Below, piece after piece: positions 20,771-32,200 of a stretch of DNA of 64,000 bases. Where the stretch lies: assembly GCA_008921705.1 (NCBI GenBank), contig VFFE01008529.1, positions 536,866 to 600,865 on the forward strand. The letters run 5' to 3'. The first letter of the stretch is position 1. Each line of letters starts with the position of its first letter. Position numbers and translations under genes: made by a program. Below the pieces are notes generated by a model. It searched no databases. It was given only the letters and a program-made list of their open reading frames with translations, and was not told the origin of the DNA. This stretch comes from Burhinus oedicnemus (lineage: Eukaryota > Chordata > Aves > Charadriiformes > Burhinidae).

Positions 20771-22630
20771 CACGCAGGGACATGTCCTGAAGATGTTTTT
20801 TACAACAGAAGAGCACATTCAGCTCACCTTAATAAAATATTCACATTATTAACATGACTTTAGGCCATGTCCACATCATGTGCATATTTCTGTTGGCTGT
20901 GGATGCTGCAATTTCACCAGAGTTCATGCACTGGTACCCACATCCTACTGTGAGTGCTACTCCTCGCAGGGGGCGTTTCACTGTCATTAGTATTCCCATT
21001 AAAGATAGCTCTTACAAAGTGCCTGAAGCTCACAGGAGCATAGTCGCAGGTAAAGCTGCAAGCAGAGAGAGATTTCATGGGTGGGCGTATTCAAACTTTT
21101 GGAATTGCAGTACAGTCTGTGGCTTCTGAAAACTGACTCTGTCCTTGGCTTCTTGGCCTGATGAAGCGGGCAAGAAAAGACCCACCTTATCTGACTTGCT
21201 GAATGCACGTTCGATGGATGCAAAGCTGGAGGCGCCTCAGGTTGGAACAAGGAGACCTGAATGTGCCTATTGTTGCTGCCGTGTGTGGCATCTTACTCAG
21301 TGTTTACGAAGCAAACAGGGCGAGGAGATGCTGCTGACAAGGTTGTCTGCTCACCCTGAGCACCCAGGGCAGCTGCAGACGTACCCAGCGGTGCTGCCCA
21401 ACCCCAGGACCCAGGAGCAAGCTTTGACCTGGGCACAGTCCAAAGAGGCCACAGTTGTCCTGCAAGGAAGAAAAAAAAAAAAGTGATTTTCATAGAAGCT
21501 AATTGTATTGAGCAATAATAAACAAAAAGGCTTCTACATGCTTCTTCCACAGTCTCGTCTTACCTGTGTGAGTCACAGGTCAGACTGTACATGTGCAGAA
21601 TAAATCTTCCCAAGCGCCACAGGGCTGGCGAGGGGTGTCTGGTATGCTGGGAGGGTGCTCTGTCTCCTGTGGCATGTGATCAGTGGGAACACGGTCCGAG
21701 ACGGGCAGCGGCTCCTGAACACGTCTGTGGCTGCTCTGCTCCTCTCTGCCTTGTAACGTGCCAGCCTGCAGCCCCTGGAGCCCTTCCTGATACTGGAAAG
21801 TCTTTCCTCTGACCTGTGTTTTACCACGGGTCTTTGCAGGTCCTTATTCGAGGTGCTGAGAAAATCAGAGACCGTGTCTTCCCACGTTCAGGTTTTTTTT
21901 CTTTTCAAAATTCTGGTTTTCTGCAGGTATTTGTCTGCAAGCTTACATTCCTGGTAAGCTGCAAGACAGACTGACAAACAATTTTAGTTTTTACTGTCTG
22001 CTGACCTTATGAGTCTAAGTAAGAAAATTCCTGTCGAAATTCCTGTGCAAATTCCTGGCCATTCCCATGGCCACCTGCCTCGGGAAAGTTTATCAGCTCA
22101 CTGTCTGGTTGATATATGGGGCACTGCATAAAACCTACAGCTCTGAGGGATGTGGAATGAACTCCCAGAAGCCCTGAGTAAGTGCAGTTAAGTATCGCTG
22201 AACTGGAGGCACTGGTGGCCTTGGCTGTTGGCTTTCTCATCAGAATGAGAGAAGCCCAGGGCAAATGCCTCTCTTGCTCACAGAGCAGTTCCAGGGCTTT
22301 TTTCCCCTCTGGCTACAGCATTGGCTGGGAGCTTTTTGATTCCTGTCACCTCCCAAAGATGGGTTTGTGGTGGGGTGCTAGCGGGAAGAAAGGCACCGTT
22401 AAAACATGGCAGGGATTTGAGAGAGGTGTGTGACCTGCGATCCTGCTAGCCCCTGGGCTGTGGGGTTGCTGCGAGTAGGCTGTTGGCACTGTTGTGGTGT
22501 CCATCCCATCGGTAAAGCAACACAGCAGAGGGCTGAGCTGGTTCGACCAGCCACAGCTTGTGGCTTTCCTGAGGAGGCTGAAATCTGAGCCAGATCCTGG
22601 CATTTCCATCCACAGATCACTGAGCTTTTG
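20771..22630. other. Non-coding stretch, no gene recognised
   Basis: Mixed composition with a 12-A run near 21471. A strong minus-strand donor-like site (CACAG|GTAAGA, complement around 21563-21570) is present but lacks a convincing acceptor or coding frame. No repeat family recognised. Confidence 0.4.
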
Positions 22631-22731
22631 AAAAAAAAAAAAAAAAAAAGAAAGGAAAAGTATGTTATTTATATTTGTGTATTTATATACATATATAAAC
22701 ATTTATATTTTTTATTTTATATATGTTATTG
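22631..22731. repeat. Poly-A run with AT-rich TATA/ATATAT stretch
   Basis: Nineteen A, then an A/G patch, then about 70 bp of AT-rich sequence with repeated TATATA and TTTATAT motifs. It is low complexity and has no associated element that I can identify. Confidence 0.8.
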
Positions 22732-24818
22732 CACTCCTTGTGCCAATAGTAGCCTTTCTTCTACACTGGTATCAGTGATGGCCGACTTGAGTGAAGTGAG
22801 TAGGAGCGCTCTGTACCTCTGTAAGTGCAGAGAACAAGGCTTTGGTAAGTTGAACTTTGCTGCTGTTTGGGGAGTACCTTGCTGCTTCTAAACAGATGTG
22901 GGCTTCTCTGTATATGCACAGCAGCTATCAACACAAATCAGTCTCAGTGCTGGGTTTTTAATTCCCAAAGCACTGTCAGTCAGCTGTCAGTGTTTAGTTA
23001 CCATCTTTGTCTCTGGTTTAGGGGGATGATCTTGACGGGATCATTTTCACTCACTGTGCCATAGCTTCACCCCCAATATGTAGGAAATACTTATTTTTTT
23101 TACTGTCCTCTTGTGAAAGAGTAGGAATGCACTCTTGAAGAGTGCCGTAGGAGACAGGCTGTTAAAGAACATACTGCGTATATACAAGAGGTGATAGGGA
23201 TGCACCTGCTTCTAGCATGAAGCATCTCTCCCTCTTTGTATTTCCCAATAGACACAACATTTTTTTCTAAATAAATGAGTTGTGTAAAAAATACAGGGTC
23301 TCCAAAGAAAATTAAAGCAAAACTGCTGACAGTGCAATCTACTTACCTATGGCCAGTGTAATAAACTTGGTTTTATGAAAAACGCCATAAGCCTAGAAGG
23401 TTAGATTTGCAATAAAGCTTAACACTGGTAAAAGTGGAAATCAGTTAAAGACCACAGCTCTCCATGAATGCTGCAGGTACCCAAGGCACAGACTGCATAG
23501 GGGAGTTGAAACCTGGGGTGTAAGTTTATAATATCTTTGGACACACCCTCATGTTTTTAATACGTAGGCAACTGTATGTTCTTTTTTTCTGGTACTCCGA
23601 AGTAATCAGAAAGGATCCTGCTGCAGTTTGGGAGCTGTAATCGTACTACCACAGAGCAGATACGAGCCTATCTGTCCCCATGAGTGTAGTCGTGCCCTAG
23701 GAATACCCACAAACGGGCTGGACAAACCCTTTCCAGAGCTAAGGCTGGTGCAAAGAGGATTAGATAAGCTTGCTAGTCGCTGTTGTGCAAGTTTCTTTCC
23801 AAGTTCTGGGTTCAAAGCAAAAGTCGGCCAAAACCACAGGACTGAAACTCTTCGGTGGCCGGACTCCATCCACCCATCTGGTGTGATATGGCAGTCAGCA
23901 CGCAGTGCCCACTGCTGACTCACTGCTTCCCCATCCTACCATGTCCGCCTTCGCCTTCCGCCACAGGTGCCAGTTTCTGGGGCCTCCACGCTCTCCGCTT
24001 GCTCTGCCTGTGAGTCTGGGGCCATGGCCAGGGATCCTGGAGTGGGATGCATGTTTGCAAGGATGCAAAGTGAGGGGTTGCTGAGCAAGGAGTCTATGGA
24101 AGGCCAGGGCGTACGCAAGCTGGTTCAGAGCACTACATAGCTGGATGCAGAGATGCTGGTACCATGGAAAAGCAGAAGGGATGAACCCCCTCCCCACCAA
24201 CGTCGGGAGCTCTGAGTGACATGCAAAGTGAAGAAACCAGGCTTTCATTTTCACTGCATTTCTACATTCTTCAAATCTGGGTTCCAGCCACGATGCCAAA
24301 ATGCAGGAAGGGCTTAGCTTCTGCCTTGCTGCTGACAAGGGGACACTGCCTCTGTGGCTCCTAAAACAAGCACTGTAACATGAACGATGTGAGATGAGCA
24401 GCATTTTATTGCTCCTTGTATAGATCCACACCATTTCTATCACATTTCCTCTTCTTCTAATCTTATCTGCTTCATGTTGCAATCCTTGCTGTGCTTCCCT
24501 ATTTCCAAATCAAAGCACAATGTTTCTGCAAAAAAGCCAAAAGCTGCCTCCATTTTGAAATGCAGCCCGTTTTAAACAAAGGACATCAGTTGGTTGCTAA
24601 CTCATCGGTTTGTTAATCCTTACCTGGAAAGTAACTGATGCCAAAATCATTGCATTCTTAAAGCTCTTGCAAATGTCAATCACTATTAAATAAAGGTTTC
24701 TTCTGAGTTCACACATACTATTGTAAGTATATGTGCAATAGGGTGTAGAACAAGCCAGGCAAGAAGCAAGAAGTATACGAATGACTGGTTTTGCAGGAAA
24801 GGCACCAGTATAAAGCTT
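22732..24818. other. Non-coding stretch with one MARE-like site
   Basis: No gene recognised. At 23914-23922 the sequence TGCTGACTC is followed by ACTGC, giving a perfect MAF/AP-1 extended half-site (TGCTGACTCA) with a degenerate second half. The 195-codon minus-strand frame (24482-23895) shows no domain or splice context. A donor-like TCCAG|GTAAGG on the minus strand lies near 24623. Confidence 0.4.
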
Positions 24819-24875
24819 AGGAAACCTGGGTTCATGTCCCTGCCTTGCCACAGAAAATGGCATGGACAAGTTAAC
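24819..24875 (+). mobile_element. MIR-like ancient SINE fragment
   Basis: The text GGAAACCTGGGTTCATGTCC, followed by a TGCC-TTGCCAC block and a degenerate GACAAGTTAA, follows the order of the MIR consensus (internal promoter-derived box, then the core). Divergence is high, as expected for elements predating the amniote split. I compared it by memory of the family consensus, so the boundaries are approximate. Confidence 0.4.
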
Positions 24876-26159
24876 GACGGTACGGTCAAGTGGGTTGTAG
24901 ATATGTGTTCTGTGGTTGCTGGTCTCTGCCGGTGTAGCTGAGCCTCCCATCAGATTGTGAGGTCTTGCAGCAGGATCTGCTATCGCCAGTCTTCGGGGAG
25001 CTATGGCAAATCTCAGGGTTTTTTCTGTGTGTTTCGTTTATGCCTCCGTTTTGATAGGGTTGGCCAGTTGCGCATGGGCAGTTGTGCTGGGAGAGCCCCG
25101 GGGAGGGCTGAGGGAAGGTGCACATCGACTGGACACCTAACCCAAACCTGCATCAGCCCCTGGGCTTCCTGCCTCAGCTCCCCTTCCGACACTGTCCTCA
25201 GCAGCCCCACAGCCCTGCGGCGATGGGGCCTTTGGGAAGCGCTGTTGGTGCGACGTCGGTCTTTGTAATCACCACTGGTGTGAGCCATGGAGGGAGGGTG
25301 GGGAGCTGCCCAGTGGGCTGCGTTTCGTGCTCCAGCTGTGCCCCTGTGAAGCGAGAGCAAAGTCCCGCTGCCAGATGGGGTGAGCAGTGCTTGCTGTGAA
25401 ACCCCGGGGCCGGGGGAGAGCCGGGGGCTGGGTGGGACAGGTCCCGGGTTTCTGGCTTCGGATCACTGCTTTTGGAAAAGCAGTTTGAAATGCACTGCTA
25501 AAGGGCCTGTAGCTTTAGTATTAATAAATAGATATAACTGTTGTAGCCCGCTCTGGAAAAAAACGTGCGCACAATATAACTTACAGACATCTGCTTCAAG
25601 TGCATGAAATTTTCATCCGAAAGCCCCATTGTACAAGCAGATGGAAAAAGAAGAAGGCAGAGCAGCTCTGGTTAATAAGGATGCCCTGCATTTTCTCGTA
25701 GGAGATTGTTTTCATTTGCTCATAATTTTGCAAAACTTTAAGTCCCTGGATTGAAACCTTGCATGGCAAAATGTCCACCTGAGGCGTGCAAATTGTTCTG
25801 CATTTGGCTGGATAGAGGCCTGAGAGTCGCTTAACCTAAAGTGATTAGACCGTTTCTGAAAGTCAAAGTTTGAGAATTCGCTCTTTTCAAACTTTTGCAT
25901 CGTCTTCCTGGGGCAGCGACCTGACCTGTATCAGGGAGGTGGGTCTTGTGCAGAGGTGCCCAGGTTTAGGCAGGATATAAACATTTGAAAAGCGCAGTTT
26001 CTATGCACTTAGTGGAGACTTCAGCTTTTAATATCCAAGTCCCAGAAACCACTGTTCATGCTGCGTATCTCCAGTCTGAGCAAGAGTTTAGTTGCAGGTC
26101 TGGTAGGAGGCTGCTAGGCTCTCTGCCCTGAGTTCGAGAGCAGCGTACCGGGCATCTAA
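24876..26159. other. Non-coding stretch, no gene recognised
   Basis: A GC-richer patch lies at about 25060-25450. Short open frames appear on both strands without domain or splice support. A minus-strand donor-like TCT|GTAAGT occurs near 25571. Confidence 0.4.
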
Positions 26160-26540
26160 AGGTAAAGGAAGCAAAGGAACAGGTACTGGGGCTTGGGGCT
26201 GGGAAGAGCAGGTTGGATCTAGGAGCAAGGGAAGAGAAGAGGGACAAGGAGGTGGGAGAGGGAAGACAACTGTCTGCCTGGAAGAGCTGATGGGGAGTCA
26301 GAAGGCTGATGGAAAGAGGGATTTGAGGGCATAACTGAAATGGAAGGGACTGAGAACTGGTGGCTGGGCAGCACATTTGGGAGCAGGGTCTGACATGGGG
26401 GGCTGCAAACACAGCCAGCCAGGCAGGGGAACTCGTCGTGAGAGGTAATGACCAGAGGGAGGTAATGGTGCGAGCCCAGGGCACTGGTGTCGGACAAGGG
26501 CAGGAACGGGGAGATGGGGCCAGAGCTGGAGCGCTTGAGG
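26160..26540 (+). other. Purine-rich strand-asymmetric tract
   Basis: The plus strand is dominated by GGA, GAAG and GGGAG blocks. The complement shows a 142-codon serine/proline/leucine-rich frame (26484-26056) that I attribute to composition. Confidence 0.45.
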
Positions 26541-27812
26541 ATGTGAATCCAGGGCTATTCCCAGTAACACCTTTCCCTCAGGAGGCTGGAAGGAGCCCCC
26601 AGCTCCTGCCTCTTCTCTCTCCTGCTGCTGCTGCCACCAGCAAATGCTGGGCTGGGCTGCTGCCCTGCCTCTGTGATTTGCTCAGTTACTTCATGGAGCA
26701 GAAGTCTGTGTGGTAAAGCTCATGTGCTACCCCTCCGAGTGACACACGCGTCAATGGGATGCCACATGATGGAATTCGGGGTTGGGTTTCAGTTTGCATG
26801 CAAAAAAACCAACCCCTAAAACATAAAAGCTTAGAAAACAATGCACAGACTCAGAAAAAATATGAAGTGTGTAATTCAGATAGTTCCAGATTTATAGTCT
26901 GCACAATCCTAATTTGCCTTCTGGTCTGTATTATTGTACTGTGATCCTGTTTTTTTGACTCATTCGCTACTGTTGATTTCTTTGGTAGGATCCTTCCCTT
27001 ATACCATGTATGAAAAGGTCAGTGAGCAATTTACTTTAAGTATTTATTTTTTTCTTCCGTTGTTCAGGATGTAAATGGTTCATGTTCTTGCATTTTTTTT
27101 CTCTGAAAAGAGATTTACTACTTTTTGGCTTTTTAATGGTGTTCATCTATAGTATTTAAATACTTCACAGGCAATAATGAGATAATCTGCACAAGAAGCA
27201 TTTGATATTTATTTACTAAAAAAATAGAAATGCAGAATGTAAATTAAGAAGTTTACCATAGTTTTGAGTGTACAATTTAGGATGTCAGGGCCAGGCACAG
27301 GTGAACTCTTTTAGTTAAAGGTCATCTTCACTGAAGAATGTGCTTTAGGATTAATAAGCTCTATCTATAGATTTATGTCAAGCATAGCAGGCTTTTCAGG
27401 TGAACAGAAATAAACATTCAAATAAAAAGTGTTATTTCCACATTTTCCAAATAATGCAACCGTTTTTTTTTTTGCTTTAGAATGACATTTCATTTAAAAA
27501 TTTGTCCAAATTTAACAACAAAAATGGGGTAGAGAATCCAGAAAGAAAATGTTTGCTTTGGGCAAAATAAATTGCCTCTTTTTTTTTTTTTTTTCACGTC
27601 AGCTAGCAGTGTGAATCAGTTGCACTGCTTGCCTTGTGACTGTATTTTCCAGAAAACTGAATTTTGCTTAAGATCCACATTTTCAAAGCGGATTTCCCAG
27701 CGAGATCACTCGCAGCTCTAAGCGCTCTTTCCTTCTGCAAGCAAAGTGCAGATCAGAAAATGTTCCCACCCCAAAAAAAGGAACATGCAGTTGGTGACCA
27801 TCTGTACAAAGC
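26541..27812. other. AT-rich non-coding stretch
   Basis: It holds a 16-T run at 27579-27594 and a 10-T run near 27463. No gene or identifiable repeat family seen. Confidence 0.4.
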
Positions 27813-27873
27813 TCGGTTTAAATGACTTGGCCAGTGATACACAGGATCCACGTGCAGAGCGAGGACAGAAAGC
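27813..27873 (-). mobile_element. MIR-like ancient SINE fragment, reverse
   Basis: AAATGACTTGGCCAGTGATA with the following CACAGG corresponds to the reversed MIR core (the strand usually read as AGTGACTTGCCCAAGGTCAC). It is followed by GTGCAGAGCGAGGACAGAAA, which matches the next part of the reversed consensus (GGCAGAGC..GGA..GAA). The order and spacing agree over about 60 bp, the best of the three MIR-like matches in this window. Confidence 0.5.
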
Positions 27874-29251
27874 AGTAATCAAGAGCCTGTTTGTCTGCCT
27901 TAGCTACAAGTTCCCCTTTCTCGCAGTGCATCAGGCGCCACATTCCCTCCCACGTCTCTGGGAGAGTGGTGGGGACAGCAGCCACCATCAGTGCCCAAAC
28001 CCAGCTCCTCTGCTGGAGCAGGGCCACCCTCTGCACCACACAGCGAGTGAAGGAGGCCATCATCTCCCATGAGGGTCCAGACTGCCGCAGGATCCAATTT
28101 GCAGCACCCAGCTTCCAAATATCGGGTGCTCCAGGGGACCTCTGACCCTTCTCAGGGGGGAGCAGCATATTGTAGCGCTCGCTTTCCCGAGCACGGGTCT
28201 GCAGCATTCTTCCAGAGGCAGGCTGGCACCTTCATCTAGTGAAACACAGGACTGAGGACAGTGGTACTTACTGTCAGGATGGAGGGTACCCAGGGAAAGC
28301 ACCGCAATGCTGCAGTCCCACCTGGACTGGAGAGCCTATGTCGGGGTGCGTGCCCAGGGGCAAGCGGCTGGGGTGGGGTGGCAGCAGTCCCCTGCTGCTG
28401 CACGGCTGGGCAGCTGCGGGGCTGGGAGGAGAAACTACAAGAAGAGGCATCCTCACCGACAACGGCTGATTAGGTTTTGGGCTGGGAAGGGGGAATCCTG
28501 GGATGTCATGTCCGCACCATGGTCCGTTTCTGTGTTTATCTACATGCCTGCACGTCCGTTGGGTAAAAGAGGTGGGAGTGAGTGCCGGCTGCTCATGGGT
28601 GGGAATCACCCACGCTCTGATTGCACGGGTTTAGGGGCTGGTTTCAGGATGGTTCTGGATGCAATAGTCCCACAGGCATCCCCGCTGGCAAGCTGGAGAG
28701 CTGGTGAGCCCGGCCCACCAGGGCAGGTGACCAGCGTCTTGCCGGGCTAGCCTCTCACTGACATTGTAACAGCTGGAAAAACAGCCTGTGGAAAACATAA
28801 ATAAGGCTGGTGTCCTTAGCATGATAAGAAAAGATAGGAGGATAAAGAAGGAAGAGATTACGGAAGACAAATAATGAGGAGAGTGCTGAGGACTGGGATA
28901 TTGCCCTTGCTAGGTCTCCTAGCATTAGACATTTCCTCACTTAGGGAATACATCCAGCACGGCTCTGACCACAACATCACAGCTCCTCTAGAGATCTGTT
29001 TAATAAAACTGGCTTGTAAAAGCAGGAGTCCAGTGTAGCAATCCACCCTGTACTGCTAGGGTGTTTGGCTCTCCTTTTCCTGGTGGATGCTAATTGCAAG
29101 TGATAGTTACCTGAAGTTAAGCTGTTTTCAGGTGAGGAACCAGAGACTGGCAGGAGACTGAGGTGAGGGGACTGTGGACGCGAGCAGCCCACCGCACAGT
29201 GCTGTCTCTGCTTTGCACTTTGCCGTCAGACAGGCTAGGGCTGCTTCCCCT
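27874..29251. other. Non-coding stretch, moderately GC-rich at left
   Basis: At 27900-28740 composition is GC-richer and produces overlapping open frames of 70-147 codons on both strands. None has a recognisable domain. No supportable gene. Confidence 0.4.
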
Positions 29252-29284
29252 CCATCCCAGAGCCATCCCAGAGCCATCCCAAAG
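29252..29284 (+). repeat. 11-bp tandem repeat, three copies
   Basis: Three head-to-tail copies of CCATCCCAGAG, the last one diverged at its end. It is a tiny minisatellite-like slip with no associated function visible. Confidence 0.8.
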
Positions 29285-32200
29285 GCCTCTCTGACTTTAA
29301 AGGTGCAGGATCAGAGCCTGAATGCATTAAATGTCCCAGTCAGCGTTAACTGGCGAAGATTCGGTTCTTTTAATGCGTTGTTCTGAAGCAGAAGCGGATG
29401 AATGAAAGTTGCCCGTTGCACTGGGTATCGCAGATGCTAGAGGGAAAGGCAGCCCCTGGTCAACCAGCTTGAAATCCAGAGTCAAAAACAAAGCACTCGG
29501 AGGAACCTCTCATGTGTAGCAAATGGCTGAAGATAAGGACGAAACCTCCTGTCCCAAGTGGGCTGAAACACAGCAGATCATGATGCAGCCTTCATTGAGC
29601 AAGCTCAAGTTGTGATGATGCTTATGAAAACTAGTGGGTGGATGATTCACAAACAGAGGAAAGGACCCAAAAAAAAAAGCAGAAGAAGAGTTTGCACCCC
29701 TCTAATAGAGGACACAGCATTTAAACTCTTCTCCAAACCTGGTGTGGTAGCGATATGTTCCATTTCATGCACCTGCGCCCAAGCTCGTCGGCACTTTCTC
29801 TGTTCTCCTGCAAGGTCACTGGCTTTGAGGAGGACCTGCAATGCATGACGATAGCTTTATAACACGTGATGGTAACTTTCAGAAAGTGCAGAACTGACAT
29901 TATCATTTCACGTCTGCCCATTCTTCTGTTCATTTAATGGGACAATCACAGAGAATGCAAGCCGCTCGCTTTTCATCTTCAAAGCTTTGGTCTGCAGTGC
30001 AAGTGTTGGCTGGCCCAGCTGCGTTGGCCAGATCATATTTAATTCCTTCTTCTCCCTGTGCTTCCCCCCTGCTTTCCCACACCGACAAAACCAGGGGTCA
30101 TACCCAACCACCTCACCCAGAAAAGCTCCTCATTTGCTGGCCAGATTTTGCCCGTGTAGGCTGTGTGTGCAGTGTGCTGGTACTACATGTAGGGAGAACA
30201 GCCTGAATTTTGTGTGAGCCGCAGCAGCTTGCGGTAGTGACCATCCAGCAGCAGCTCACGGCCACCTTGGCTGTCTAACGGTGGGAAGGAGAGCCTGTGT
30301 CTGCTCTGGTTATGCGTAATGACTTGAAAGTGGTGAAAATCAGCACGTGGTTTTCTGCCTTTCAAAGCTGAATTGGTGTCAACCCCCTTGGAGATAACAT
30401 GAATTATTATTGTTGTACCCGAGCAGGTTTTTTTCCTTTGTATTCTCTCTCTGTTCAGACTTTGATTTAATATTCCTTCTCTCTCTGTTTTGGTTACTCT
30501 GTGTCTTAGTGCTTAGAGATTTCCTGCCCTTACATTGAAAGTTTTTAATGAAGAATTTCAGCAACACTCAGAGTTGCCACTAAAAGCCCTCTGCAGATTT
30601 TGACAGAAGAAGGAGTTATATGAAATTACTTCTAATCTCTTTATCCTTGTCACACCACTCTGCTATGCAGTAATACACCAAAGAATTTCCAGAAAGCAAA
30701 GGCTGGCGACTTACAATACCTACTGACTTGGTTGAAAAAATAAATAATAAAGGAACAGGGAGGTGAATTCAATCTGCTGCTGTGTTAGCTGGGGGACAAA
30801 GGAGGGGCAAAGTGGAGAGAGAAGGCTGGAAAAAGTAAATGCTTTCTCAGTTTAATTTTTTTTTTTTTTTTAATAAAACCTTGAGGCTAAGCAAGCCATT
30901 TCCCTCAAAAGTTTAAGTCATGTTCTGAAAGTTAAAAAATGAGGTGTTTTGGTTGACTGTATCACGGCAGCTATCAATGGCATATTGTTAATCCATGTTA
31001 GAGTGGTAAAGCTGCAAAACAAATAACAATATGTCCTTGAGTGCACCAGTTCTGTGCCTGACAGGTTTTCATTTTTCACCCCGTTGCATAATGCTGGCAT
31101 GCACATACGACACGTAGCGTACGAAACTTTCTGGGTAGGGCTTGATCCTGCCTCCCTTCAAGTCAAGGGCAATACTCTTCCAGTTCTCAAAAGAGGCAAG
31201 GTCATGGCGTGCACGGCAGCCGACCGCAGCCCGATTGGGAAGCCAGGCAGCAGTATTTCAGAGTAGTGTCTCCCACTCCAGTCCAATCCCACGCGCACTT
31301 GTGCAAGGGCTTACCTTTAGAAATCCCATGGCAACTAATAGGCTATCACCACTTGCCTGCTGTTTTCTCAGATTTATTTCCTTAAAAGAAGAAAAAAAAA
31401 AAAAAGGAGAAAGAAACCCCAGCTATTATTTCCTCCTGAGACACACACACAGAGAAAACAATATATTGATTTTCTTGTACTCTGTGTTTGCCAGTGTTAG
31501 CCAAGCATTGTGTGTAGGTGTTACGTGATTTAAAGAAATAAGGTGAAATGTGGGTGGGACTGAAAATGCAGTTGCTGTTATTCATCTATTTATGCCATCA
31601 TACACGTGTGATCAGGCTGTGATATTGTGCAGCAGCCTAGGAACCTACGGATTGCTTGAATCATCCTTCTGTAAAAGAGCCAGGAGATGTGTTATTTAGT
31701 CCTTCTACTCCATCAGCAAGATCTGTATATACTGAATTTGTATTTCATGCCTACAGCCAGCATCAACCCACACATGTGATGAAACATCAGCATAGAAATC
31801 AATACCTGTACTTTTTTTCCTTACAATATGCAAGCTCATCAGGATTCCAGCTGGGGCAAAAACTGTGTAAACAACACACCAAAAAGTGAAGATTTTGTAA
31901 AAATAAAACTATTTGTAAGTTTGGGTGAAGTTTGCAAAATAATCTTATCTGTGTAAAAATAAAAATACCAAGGAAAATATTTCTGCTTTTCAATTTGGAG
32001 CATCTTATGTAGAAATTGTAGGAAATTTTAAAGAAGCACTACAGGAAAAAAAACCCAAACAAATTGATTTTTTTTATTTTGTTGAGAAAAGCAAGGAAAA
32101 AGAATCTTTGTTATTGTTGCTTCCAGGGTCAACTAGTGATAGAAAGGAAAAAGGTTGTTTACACACCTCTACTTTTGATACTTTCACCTTCCCAGAAGGA

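Noticed and set aside
20854..21060. Possible old DNA-transposon text (GGCCATGTCCACATC)
   Set aside because: It resembles some reptilian hAT ends only vaguely. No terminal inverted repeat or target duplication was found.
23895..24482. 195-codon minus-strand open frame
   Set aside because: No recognised domain, no promoter or splice context, and an amino-acid composition typical of non-coding DNA.
26056..26484. 142-codon minus-strand serine/proline/leucine-rich frame
   Set aside because: Explained by the purine-rich plus strand, with no domain seen.
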